Positions 7,561 to 15,919 of a DNA stretch of 34,026 nt are shown piece after piece. The notes beneath the pieces are model-generated. The model saw only the letters and a program-made list of their open reading frames with translations. It was not told the origin of the DNA and searched no databases. This DNA is from Bacteroidota bacterium. GTDB lineage: Bacteria; Bacteroidota; Bacteroidia; Bacteroidales; WCHB1-69. Within the stretch, counting starts at the first letter, position 1, and the number at the start of each line of letters is the position of its first letter. A program made the position numbers and the translations under genes. The stretch lies in assembly GCA_029570835.1 (NCBI GenBank), contig JAKPTX010000102.1:1-34026 (forward strand), read 5' to 3'.

Positions 7561-8337
7561 TTACTCAATCGGTTTAACTACAGCATAATAAGCTGTCGTA
7601 TAAAAGTTTCGCAAATGGGATATCCATCTAAATGGAGGTATTACCTTTTTAGGTTTTAAACGGAACTTTATTTCATAATTAGGATTAAATAAGTAGTAAT
7701 CCCTTTTTAAAATCTCATATTTCTCTTTCCTTAAAATCCGATGAAACCGCTCAATAGAGATTCCTGTGGCTTTAATATCCATTAACCCTGCAGGAATTTC
7801 TCCAAACCACGTAATAAGTCGGCGGTAAAGTGCAGTGGGAAGTAAGTGAACATAAGGCAATTTAGATAGTTTAGTTTGAGAAATTTGCTGATGTCCTCCA
7901 AAAGGATTTTGCCATGGTGGAAAGCCAAAAAAAATAACACCATTGGGTTTCAGGAACTTTTTTACATATTGCATAAAAAACTCCTGATTGGGAATATGCT
8001 CAATCACATCCCGCATCATAATCAGGTCAAAGCGCAAATCTTCTCTATCTACCTTATAGATGTCGGAACTAATAAACTCTATCTTATCTTTATGCGGATG
8101 ATCCTCATAAAAGAGTCTTGCATTCGCGATCTGTTGTTCATTAATATCAATACCGACACAGCGGCACTTCAAATCCAGGAAAGCCTGTAGATTACCTCCC
8201 TCACCACAGCCAATTTCCAACACTTCAGTATTTTCAGTAATAGGAAAAACTTCGTTAATATAAGGAATAACATATTTTTCAGTGGTAAAAACCTGTTCTT
8301 TAAAATAGAGTTGCCTATTGGTGTAACGTTCGTGCAT
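7561..8337 (-). CDS. class I SAM-dependent methyltransferase
   Basis: A 258 aa protein with SAM-binding motif I VLEIGCGEGG at residues 39-48, the acidic loop VGIDINEQQ (motif II), motif IV region FDLIMMRDVIEHI and LKPNGVIFFGFPPW (motif VI). This is the Methyltransf_11/23 pattern. The C-terminal half is basic and hydrophobic-aromatic, with no recognisable substrate domain. The substrate is unknown; relatives in Bacteroidota act on small molecules, lipids or glycans. It sits 40 bp after the cytochrome c peroxidase gene and 12 bp before the adenosyltransferase. No promoter-like element lies in the 40 bp gap, so cotranscription is likely. Confidence 0.85.
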   Translation of the reverse strand: MHERYTNRQLYFKEQVFTTEKYVIPYINEVFPITENTEVLEIGCGEGGNLQAFLDLKCRCVGIDINEQQIANARLFYEDHPHKDKIEFISSDIYKVDREDLRFDLIMMRDVIEHIPNQEFFMQYVKKFLKPNGVIFFGFPPWQNPFGGHQQISQTKLSKLPYVHLLPTALYRRLITWFGEIPAGLMDIKATGISIERFHRILRKEKYEILKRDYYLFNPNYEIKFRLKPKKVIPPFRWISHLRNFYTTAYYAVVKPIE

Positions 8338-8377
8338 GGTATTCCTTTTTTATCGGTAAATTTTTATGCTCTATGCA

Positions 8378-9544
8378 TTAAGGTTTTGAATGTTTTGGAT
8401 TGGTCAAAAACTCTTCATCTGTTAATGTATGCAAGAATGCTTTGAGTTGATTAATTTGGATAGGAGTTAACATCATCCCTCCCTGATCTATTTTATGCAT
8501 CAATGGACTGATATAGGGGGAATACACTAATCCTGCATTATAAAACTCCAACACCTCATCAATAGTTTTAAAATGACCATCGTGCATATAAGGTCCGGAG
8601 ACCATCACATTACGTAACGAAGGCGCGCGGTATGCCCCATGATCCCAATCATTACCGGTTACGCTAAAACGGTCCATGGGATCATTAAAAACATCAGTTC
8701 GACCGTTATTGTAGAAGAGATTAGTAGTAAACAGCGGGGTTCCTGCACCACCATGACAGTGGAAGCAATCTGCTCCCTCCTCAGTACTAAAAAGGATATA
8801 GCCTTGCATTTCATCCGGAGTCAAAGTTTCCAATCCTTTCAGATAGCGGTCAAATTTGGAGTTTCCACTCACTAATGTTCGGATAAATTGTGCAATAGCC
8901 TTTTTTATACGATCCATAGTGATCTCCGGTGTACCAAATGCTTTTTCGAACATTTCAGGATAGTTGGAATCCGTTTGCAATGCTGCAATTGTTTTTGCAG
9001 CAGTACTATTCATCTCATCCGGTGCTAATATGGCCATCAAGACAATATCTTCAATATTTCGGGCATTCACATTAGGATTATTTTTATACACAGAACCATT
9101 CCAGAAATATCCTTCATGATTAAAGACCAAATTCACCAAAGGCATCACAGCATGATGCGTATATTGTCCTGTTAAGCCGTAGGCATCACCTCCAGGGAAA
9201 CGGGGATCATCTGTTCCAATTCTAAAGTTCTTTTCCTGTTTATGGCAGGTTGCACAACTCATCATGGAATCCGGATCAAGTCCTGTATAGCCACACACTC
9301 GTGTGTCATAAAAAAGACGGCGTCCCAATGCTATTCCTTCCACTGTCAGCGGATTATCTTCCGGTATGTTCAAATAAGTCGGGAAAAAAGAGGGAATCTC
9401 GAGCGAGAAGGGCGTCGGTTCGTAAGGTTCCGGTTTGTCTACGCAGCCCCCTAATAATATTAAAAACCAAAAAAAAGAAAAAAACAAGAAAACCCGTGTA
9501 CAGGATTTCCTTAGTGCAACTAAAAAAGTGTTAATTGTTCCCAT
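8378..9544 (-). CDS. di-heme cytochrome c peroxidase lipoprotein
   Basis: A 388 aa protein of the CcpA/MauG family. An N-terminal lipobox LLGGC puts the lipidated Cys at residue 34, so the enzyme is probably anchored in the periplasm. Two heme c sites are present: CATCH at 97-101 and CFHCH at 260-264. The C-terminal region has the typical APSLRNVMVSGPYMHDG followed by the T/L-rich closing helices. Such enzymes reduce periplasmic H2O2 with electrons from cytochromes, or oxidise proteins in MauG-like roles. The only plausible start, the ATG at 9544, lies 25 bp inside parC, so the two genes overlap and are probably translationally coupled. No cytochrome c maturation gene is nearby. Confidence 0.93.
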   Translation of the reverse strand: MGTINTFLVALRKSCTRVFLFFSFFWFLILLGGCVDKPEPYEPTPFSLEIPSFFPTYLNIPEDNPLTVEGIALGRRLFYDTRVCGYTGLDPDSMMSCATCHKQEKNFRIGTDDPRFPGGDAYGLTGQYTHHAVMPLVNLVFNHEGYFWNGSVYKNNPNVNARNIEDIVLMAILAPDEMNSTAAKTIAALQTDSNYPEMFEKAFGTPEITMDRIKKAIAQFIRTLVSGNSKFDRYLKGLETLTPDEMQGYILFSTEEGADCFHCHGGAGTPLFTTNLFYNNGRTDVFNDPMDRFSVTGNDWDHGAYRAPSLRNVMVSGPYMHDGHFKTIDEVLEFYNAGLVYSPYISPLMHKIDQGGMMLTPIQINQLKAFLHTLTDEEFLTNPKHSKP

Positions 9545-12306
9545 TCGTCCTGATCATTATGATTATTACTATTATTTTTCTTCGATTGAGTTTTTTTAGG
9601 AGGCGTTTTTTCTTTCACCGGCTTACTTTCTACTTTAGGCTCCGGAATATCCGAATTTTCTTCCTGCTGCTCCGGCTCTAAATCTGTTGTTTTTATAATA
9701 ATCTCCTCTGAATCAACTTCTTCTACCTCAATTTCATCCAGTTCATCCGGATCATCCGAATCTGATTCCTCTTCTTCCTCAGGTGAATCCAACAGTTTAA
9801 TCTCCACTACCGGATACCTATGCAGGCGTTTCCCTTTGGCTCTAATTCCCATCACATCAATAAAATCGGAGCATGATATCTCTTCCGTTTCTATCTCTTT
9901 GCCTTTAGGAGGCTGAACAGAGATTTCAATCATCGGTGCCAAATCATACATCACATGGAGCACTTCATTCTGCTTCATATCAGGCAGAAACTCCATGATT
10001 TTATCCGTATTTTCGGGCAAGAATCGTTTCATATAAATCCGATCCTCCTTCAAATGTTTATAGATTACCGTAATCGGTTTTTCTTCATCTAATTTTTGAA
10101 TCACCATCAAAGAGTCATCAAAATGGGTCGAAAGATCAAATCCTGTAACCCTATAATGTCCTGATTTATAAATAGATACTATTTTATCATCCTCTTTAAA
10201 CTTACCCAATTTCACACCTCTCTCATCGCTATTCAACCTCATCACTGTTTCGTCGAAGTAGATATTCATGGCACTTAAAGTGGAGACTCCCTTTTGGTAC
10301 AATTCAATCTTTCTCACAGTGTGTTTCGACAAAATATTTCCTCCGGCACTTCTTCCTTTGATTGCCAGGTCGCTAAAGTCATATTCAAACTGTAATTTCT
10401 TAAGCTTAGGTTTAGGTCTTAGAAATACTTTAATAATTTCTGCTTCACCGTTAGGATTTGATGTAAAGTACAACACTTTAGAGCCCTCTTTCCCTTTTGT
10501 CAAATCGTACTCTCTATCACGAGTAACTCCACCGATATTGAATCTTTTCACCATGGCAGTTCCGTAAGGACCGTTGGAATAGACCATATTGTATATAGTA
10601 CGATCATCATTTCGTTTAAAAATCTCAACATGAATAATCCCTTTTCCAAAGAACTGTTTATCACTCACCTTACTCACCATAAAGGTTCCGTTTTCCCTAA
10701 AAACAATCACCTCGTCAATATCGGAACAATCTTCAACATACTCTACCCCATCCTCTCGCTTCAATCCTGTTCCCACAAACCCTTCTTTTGCATTAACATA
10801 CAATTTTTGGTTGGCAACGGCAACGGCTGCTGCGTCAATAGTATCAAAACTTTTGATTTCTGTTTGCCGTTCAAACTGAGCACCATATTTCTCTTTCAGG
10901 TGAGTAAAATATTCAATTGCGTAGTCAATCAGATGTTCCAGGTGGTGTAACACCTCTTGAATCATTTTTTCAATATTGGCAATCTGATCTTCTGCTTTTT
11001 TGATATCAAATTTTGAAATTTTCCTTACCGGTTTTTCACACAATTTCAACACATCTTCGCGTGTAATCTCCCGTTTAAAGAGCGGACGGTACGGATTAAA
11101 TGCTTTTTCAATATTGTCGATCTGTTTTTCCCAAGTGGCAGTCTCCTTTTCTAACTCTTTATAAATCCGTTTTTCAAAGAATATTTTCTCCAATGACCAG
11201 CGATGCCAATCCTCTTCCAATTCTGCCAGTTGAATCTCCAACTCTTTTTTCAATAGGGAAACAGTATGTTCCGTATTGATTTTAAGAATCTCTTTCACCG
11301 ACATGAAATGGGGTTTATTTTCGTACAATACACAAGCATTGGGAGAGTGTGGTACCTCACATTTGGTAAAAGCGTAAAGTGCATCAATAGTTTGGTCGGG
11401 AGAAACTCCCTGGTGCAGATGGAGTAAAATCTCAACTGACGCGGCAGTATTATCATCAATCTTACGAATTTTCAGTTTTCCTCTTTCAATAGCCGGTGCA
11501 ATAGACTCGTTTATCAACGCAGTTGTAGTCGTTCCAAAGGGAATTTCTGTAATCACCAGAGTTCGTTTATCCAGGATCGATATTTTGGCACGTACTCGCA
11601 CTCTTCCCCCTCTCATTCCATCGTTATAGCGACTTACATCAATGGAGCCGCCGGTTTGAAAATCTGGATAGATTTCAAAATCCTCACCTTTTAAAACTGC
11701 AATCGATGCATCTATCAACTCATTAAAGTTATGCGGTAAGATTTTAGTATTCAGTCCTACGGCAATCCCCTCAACTCCTTGAGTCAGAAGCAAAGGAAAC
11801 TTAATCGGAAGGCTAATCGGTTCTTTATTTCTCCCATCGTAAGAAAGTTTCCACTCTGTTGTTTTATGATTAAAGCAGACCTCTTTTGCAAATGGAGAGA
11901 GTCTTGCTTCAATATAACGCGGTGCAGCAGCGGAATCTCCGGTATAAATATTTCCCCAGTTTCCCTGCGTATCGATAGTGAGTAGTTTTTGTCCCAACTG
12001 TACAATCGCATCCCCAATAGATTGATCTCCATGAGGGTGATATTTCATGGTATTACCGATAATATTCGCCACTTTATTATACCTTCCATCCTCCAACTCA
12101 TCCATAGAGTGCAGAATGCGGCGTTGTACCGGTTTTAATCCATCCAACAGATCCGGTATAGCACGATCCAAAATAACATACGAGGCATAATCGATGAACC
12201 AATCCTCAAACATGGATTGTACATGTTTAACCTGGTGTAAATCAGAATCTTGCTCTTGTAATTCTATTGGATCCAAATCTTCATTTTGAAGGGTATCATC
12301 ACTCAT
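9520..12306 (-). CDS. parC: DNA topoisomerase IV subunit A
   Basis: A 928 aa type IIA topoisomerase A subunit that decatenates sister chromosomes with ParE. The breakage-reunion domain starts near residue 30 (DYASYVILDRAIPDLLDGLK). The quinolone region is KYHPHGDQSIGDA at 88-100, and the catalytic Tyr is 131 in AAAPRYIEARL. Then follow a coiled-coil region (about 355-450) and a C-terminal domain without a canonical GyrA box, which favours ParC over GyrA. The last ~95 residues are a very acidic, then Lys/Asn-rich linker ending in EWEQLTLF. QLTLF fits the beta-clamp pentapeptide QLxLF. Gln95 stands where E. coli ParC has Ser80. parE is not adjacent. The start follows a good -7 element at 12340-12347. 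Confidence 0.93.
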   Translation of the reverse strand: MSDDTLQNEDLDPIELQEQDSDLHQVKHVQSMFEDWFIDYASYVILDRAIPDLLDGLKPVQRRILHSMDELEDGRYNKVANIIGNTMKYHPHGDQSIGDAIVQLGQKLLTIDTQGNWGNIYTGDSAAAPRYIEARLSPFAKEVCFNHKTTEWKLSYDGRNKEPISLPIKFPLLLTQGVEGIAVGLNTKILPHNFNELIDASIAVLKGEDFEIYPDFQTGGSIDVSRYNDGMRGGRVRVRAKISILDKRTLVITEIPFGTTTTALINESIAPAIERGKLKIRKIDDNTAASVEILLHLHQGVSPDQTIDALYAFTKCEVPHSPNACVLYENKPHFMSVKEILKINTEHTVSLLKKELEIQLAELEEDWHRWSLEKIFFEKRIYKELEKETATWEKQIDNIEKAFNPYRPLFKREITREDVLKLCEKPVRKISKFDIKKAEDQIANIEKMIQEVLHHLEHLIDYAIEYFTHLKEKYGAQFERQTEIKSFDTIDAAAVAVANQKLYVNAKEGFVGTGLKREDGVEYVEDCSDIDEVIVFRENGTFMVSKVSDKQFFGKGIIHVEIFKRNDDRTIYNMVYSNGPYGTAMVKRFNIGGVTRDREYDLTKGKEGSKVLYFTSNPNGEAEIIKVFLRPKPKLKKLQFEYDFSDLAIKGRSAGGNILSKHTVRKIELYQKGVSTLSAMNIYFDETVMRLNSDERGVKLGKFKEDDKIVSIYKSGHYRVTGFDLSTHFDDSLMVIQKLDEEKPITVIYKHLKEDRIYMKRFLPENTDKIMEFLPDMKQNEVLHVMYDLAPMIEISVQPPKGKEIETEEISCSDFIDVMGIRAKGKRLHRYPVVEIKLLDSPEEEEESDSDDPDELDEIEVEEVDSEEIIIKTTDLEPEQQEENSDIPEPKVESKPVKEKTPPKKTQSKKNNSNNHNDQDEWEQLTLF

Positions 12307-12339
12307 ATTTTCCTACTGCTTTCATATCAATTAATCGGG

Positions 12340-12347
12340 CAAAGATA
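12340..12347 (-). promoter_or_regulatory. -7 element for the parC operon
   Basis: TATCTTTG on the minus strand, 33 bases before the parC ATG. It is divergent from the element at 12430-12437. Confidence 0.75.
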
Positions 12348-12429
12348 CAATAAAATCCTCAAATTCTTTTTTATGAATTTTATTTTTTATCAAAAAAAAT
12401 AAAGAGTCAATTTTGTCGTTTTTTTTTCA

Positions 12430-12437
12430 TATCTTTG
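12430..12437 (+). promoter_or_regulatory. -7 element for the cDPGS-like gene
   Basis: TATCTTTG followed by CGGG. The surrounding 19 bases equal those before the VWA gene. The leader to the ATG is about 55 nt and AT-rich. Confidence 0.8.
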
Positions 12438-12496
12438 CGGGATGTTTAAAACATGACTAAACTTATTTTATATATTAACCTAAATCTAAATTATTT

Positions 12497-13846
12497 ATGA
12501 AAAGAAACGTAATTATCATTGGTGCTGCAGGTAGAGATTTTCACAACTTCAATACCTTTTTCAGACACAATCCTAACTACAACGTGGTGGCTTTTACTGC
12601 TGAGCAAATTCCCGGAATTGACAACAGACCTTATCCAAAAGAACTAGCAGGTGAAGATTTATATCCTAACGGTATTCCAATTTACAAAGAGTCTGATCTT
12701 CCCGAATTGATCAAAAAATATAATGTTGACGAGTGTGTTCTAGCTTATAGTGATATCACTTATGAATATGCAATGGGTGTAAGTGCCATCGTTAATGCTG
12801 CAGGTGCTGACTTCAAATTGATGGGACCTAATTCTACCATGCTTAAATCCAATAAACCTGTGATCGCTGTTGGTGCTACCAGAACCGGTACAGGAAAATC
12901 TCAAACATCCAGAAGAATTATCGAGTATTTAGTAGATATGGGATTAAAAGTTGTTGCTGTTCGTCACCCCATGCCTTATGATCCGGATTTAAATAAACAA
13001 AGAGTTCAAAGATTTGCTACAGTTGAAGACCTTAAAAAGCACAACTGTACTATCGAGGAAATGGAAGAGTATGAACCACACGTTGTTACAAAGAGAAACG
13101 TAATTTATTCAGGTGTTGACTATGAGGCTATCCTTCGCGAAGCTGAAAATGATCCTGATGGCTGCGACGTTATCCTTTGGGATGGTGGGAACAACGACTT
13201 TGCTTTCTACAAGCCAGACCTTATGGTAGGAGTTCTTGACCCATTACGTCCGGGACATGAAATCAGATATTATCCGGGAGAAGTTGTTGCCAGAACAGCT
13301 GACGTTATTGTACTTAATAAGATTGACTCAGCTTCTTTAGCAGACATCAACACTGTTAGAAGAAATGTTGCTAGAATCAATCCAAAAGCTATCGTTGTTG
13401 ATGCCGCTTCTGTTCTAACCGTTGACAAACCTGAACAAATCAGAGGAAAACGTGTATTGGTAGTAGAAGATGGTCCAACATTAACTCACGGAAACATGAC
13501 TATTGGAGCCGGTTCTGTTGCTGCTATGAAATATGGTGCTGCTGAATTAGTTGACCCAAGACCTTATGCAGTAGGTAGTATCGTTGATACATTCAAAAAA
13601 TATTCACACCTTGAAAATATCCTTCCAGCTATGGGATATGGTGAGGCTCAAATGAGAGACTTAGAAAAAACTATTGCTAATGTTCCTTGTGATTTAGTTG
13701 TTATCGGTACTCCTATTGACCTTCCACGTTTCGTGAAAGTAAACCAACCTTACGTGAAGATTGGTTATGAACTTCAAGAAATTGGAACTCCAACTTTTGA
13801 AACTATCTTACAAGATTTCGTTAAAAAACATAACTTAATCAAATAA
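12497..13846 (+). CDS. cyclic-2,3-diphosphoglycerate synthetase-like GTPase
   Basis: A 449 aa cytoplasmic protein of the family annotated as predicted GTPase or cyclic 2,3-diphosphoglycerate synthetase, the archaeal thermoprotectant enzyme. An N-terminal Rossmann-like half starts at VIIIGAAGRDFHNF. The P-loop GATRTGTGKSQTSR begins at residue 126 and is followed by VVAVRHPMPYD, an LWDGGNNDFAFYKPD segment and VLNKIDSA, which looks like an NKxD guanine-recognition motif. Bacteroidota homologs are common but their reaction is unproven. Codon use is strongly restricted (AGA for Arg, GCT, GTT), suggesting high expression. It stands alone between a strong promoter and a strong terminator. Confidence 0.82.
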   Translation: MKRNVIIIGAAGRDFHNFNTFFRHNPNYNVVAFTAEQIPGIDNRPYPKELAGEDLYPNGIPIYKESDLPELIKKYNVDECVLAYSDITYEYAMGVSAIVNAAGADFKLMGPNSTMLKSNKPVIAVGATRTGTGKSQTSRRIIEYLVDMGLKVVAVRHPMPYDPDLNKQRVQRFATVEDLKKHNCTIEEMEEYEPHVVTKRNVIYSGVDYEAILREAENDPDGCDVILWDGGNNDFAFYKPDLMVGVLDPLRPGHEIRYYPGEVVARTADVIVLNKIDSASLADINTVRRNVARINPKAIVVDAASVLTVDKPEQIRGKRVLVVEDGPTLTHGNMTIGAGSVAAMKYGAAELVDPRPYAVGSIVDTFKKYSHLENILPAMGYGEAQMRDLEKTIANVPCDLVVIGTPIDLPRFVKVNQPYVKIGYELQEIGTPTFETILQDFVKKHNLIK

Positions 13847-13860
13847 GATCTGAATATTCT

Positions 13861-13905
13861 ACACTAAAAAAGCCGGCTCTAAATGAGGCGGCTTTTTTTT
13901 AGTGT
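13861..13905. terminator. bidirectional intrinsic terminator
   Basis: A 15-17 base inverted repeat (ACACTAAAAAAGCCG pairing with CGGCTTTTTTTTAGTGT) with GGCTC/GAGG in the inner stem. T-runs appear on both strands, as expected between the convergent cDPGS-like and WG-repeat genes. Confidence 0.9.
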
Positions 13906-13976
13906 TTCAACAATTTAGAAAAATAGTTTGAGGTGACCCATATTATTCTCGCATCCACCCACTTTGTGACCTGTAC

Positions 13977-15575
13977 TTATAATATATCTTCTAACACTGC
14001 TTCATTTTGGTTGCTTGTTATTCCTATAACAATTGAAGATGAACTACTGACATATAGTATGACTGTTTGCTTTTCATTTTTAAAAACACTCATAGCCTCA
14101 GTAGATCGAATGTTGTCTTTCTTGTACCCTGATAACGATCTTTCCATTGCATCTTTCAAATCCTTTGCTTTACCGTTACCTCTTCCGGAAAGATCAATCC
14201 TATATGCATAGCCTTGAATATCTGCATTCGGATTAAATATCATATCTCCGTCAACTTCCTCATAAGCATTTGCAAAAACAGAAAAAGTAAACTCTGCATC
14301 ATACGTAATTTGTCTATCATTGATTAAAGTATGCCTATTCCAATATTTACTAAAGTTATGTTCTCCTAAATAAAGCTCGGTAGTAATGTCAGATATTTTG
14401 CTATATAATGATAAACCTTCCGGTGTATTAACATTAATACGCTTCACTATTGGTATAACATTAAAAAGATCAGTTTGTACACTTTCATAATCGGAACAAC
14501 TACCATGAAACATGTACAACATTAGCTCTTCTGTGATACCATCAAATTGAGGATTTTCTTCATAATTACCATCGGCATCGATAAGTCCATACTTACCATC
14601 GCTTTTAACTAAAGCCAGTTTCCCAACGTATGGTAGTGCCTTATCGAATTGAGGATTAATGACAATTTTACCTTTACTATCAATGTAACCCCATTTTTCA
14701 CCCAATCGTACAGCGGCTAATTTTCCTCCTCTAAAAGGGAAAGCTTCTTCAAACTGAGGATTGATGATTATTTTCCCTTTTTTATCACACCAGCCAAATT
14801 TTCGATTTTGTCTAATTAGATATTTATCACCATCCTTTACCATAAATGAAAATTGAGGTTTAATTACATATTTACCTTTTTTATTAATTACACCCGCCCC
14901 TCCATCTGAAAAAACAACGGCTTTTCCATCAATAAATTCTTTTGCATCTATAAACTGAGGGTCAATGATTGTTTTTCCCTTTTTATCAATATATCCCCAT
15001 CCACCATTTTCAAATTCAACCGCACATTTTCCATCAGAAAAATTACCTGTATTTAAAAATTGCGGGTCAATTTTAACCTGACCGGTTTTATCAACAAAGC
15101 CCCATCTTAATTTGGTGCCCCATTTTGATACATTAGTATCCATTATACAAAATGCAGCTAAGCCTTCCTTAAAAACATTTACTATTTCTGCATTTTGTAA
15201 AGTAAACTGAATTTTCCCTTTAGTATTAATTGCTGTGGGAGGAGCATTATCAGAAATGACCCAAGCTAAACCATCACCAAAAACAGTAGCATCCTTATAA
15301 TTGGCAGCAATTGCATACAGCCCATCTTCTGAGATAAAACCCCATTTGGGTTCATCATAAGATGATCTTACTAATGCTAAGCCATCGCGAAAAATTGTAA
15401 CTCTACTAAACTGTGGATTAATTGCAATTTTACCCTCCCTATCAATATACTGATAATAGTCCCCACTTTCCACAGGAATTAATTTGATTTCTGAAACACC
15501 TTTACTCCCACCACCACATGATGAGATAAAGCAAATAGCAATCAAAATTGCAAAAAAATGTAATCTTCTCTTCAT
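13977..15575 (-). CDS. WG-repeat lipoprotein, 532 aa
   Basis: A signal peptide with lipobox ISSC (Cys at residue 20, followed by GGGSKG) predicts a lipoprotein. About ten WG repeats fill residues 35-350, with the pattern WGYIDKKGKxxINPQF and an FxDGLAxV strand. The C-terminal ~180 residues lack the repeat and show a mixed alpha/beta pattern with no family I recognise. WG proteins are common in Bacteroidota and probably bind ligands or partners at the envelope; no enzyme activity is evident. The gene is more AT-rich than its neighbours and stands alone, with its stop facing the terminator at 13861-13905. Upstream is a ~150 nt leader from a promoter at 15733-15740. Confidence 0.85.
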   Translation of the reverse strand: MKRRLHFFAILIAICFISSCGGGSKGVSEIKLIPVESGDYYQYIDREGKIAINPQFSRVTIFRDGLALVRSSYDEPKWGFISEDGLYAIAANYKDATVFGDGLAWVISDNAPPTAINTKGKIQFTLQNAEIVNVFKEGLAAFCIMDTNVSKWGTKLRWGFVDKTGQVKIDPQFLNTGNFSDGKCAVEFENGGWGYIDKKGKTIIDPQFIDAKEFIDGKAVVFSDGGAGVINKKGKYVIKPQFSFMVKDGDKYLIRQNRKFGWCDKKGKIIINPQFEEAFPFRGGKLAAVRLGEKWGYIDSKGKIVINPQFDKALPYVGKLALVKSDGKYGLIDADGNYEENPQFDGITEELMLYMFHGSCSDYESVQTDLFNVIPIVKRINVNTPEGLSLYSKISDITTELYLGEHNFSKYWNRHTLINDRQITYDAEFTFSVFANAYEEVDGDMIFNPNADIQGYAYRIDLSGRGNGKAKDLKDAMERSLSGYKKDNIRSTEAMSVFKNEKQTVILYVSSSSSIVIGITSNQNEAVLEDIL

Positions 15576-15732
15576 TTTCGTTTATTTTAGATAATCCTAC
15601 TCATATGGCTTTTCGGAATACGCCCGTTTTTTTAGTGGTTCTGACTCCACCTTACAAGTTAATAATACCCGTCTTGAACATATAATAAGTAAAATTCCTT
15701 AAGAATATCCACCTAATTAGCAACATGAGTGG

Positions 15733-15740
15733 CAAAGATA
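15733..15740 (-). promoter_or_regulatory. -7 element for the WG-repeat gene
   Basis: TATCTTTG on the minus strand, 157 bases before the ATG of the WG gene. No closer match to TAnnTTTG is visible. Confidence 0.55.
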
Positions 15741-15887
15741 CAATATTTTTAGATTCTACCGTCCATTATGACACAAAAGAACATATTTTTTACTTATAAT
15801 GTTGATTATCATTAATATAAATCAAAAAATAGTAAATTCAACACATAAATGCAACTTTTCGAGTTTGCAGTTGTTAATTGTGTCAAT

Positions 15888-15910
15888 GCTTTCTTCAATT
15901 ATTAGAAAGC
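15888..15910 (-). terminator. hairpin after the epimerase gene
   Basis: GCTTTCT, 9 nt, AGAAAGC is a perfect 7-bp inverted repeat 9 bases after the epimerase stop codon. It has no T-run on the minus strand, so it is a weak terminator or a 3'-end stabiliser. Confidence 0.35.
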
Positions 15911-15919
15911 TTTTATTTA

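Larger units (their letters stand above)
15576..15919 (-). other. spacer upstream of the WG gene
   Basis: A 344 bp gene-poor region. It holds the minus-strand promoter at 15733-15740, a leader of about 150 nt with a possible 24-codon ORF starting at 15726, and a 7-bp hairpin at 15888-15910. I see no RNA gene or mobile sequence. Confidence 0.5.

Noticed and set aside
9242-9534. Plus-strand ORFs across the peroxidase gene
   Set aside because: They are antisense shadows of the clear di-heme peroxidase with two CxxCH sites.
9520-12306. gyrA
   Set aside because: No canonical GyrA box in the C-terminal domain, and the HPHGDQSIGDA and DTQGNWGN sequences are of Bacteroidota ParC type.
15615-15660. 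Terminator-like CGG...CCG followed by T-run on plus
   Set aside because: Only three pairs in the stem and no plus-strand gene ends here.
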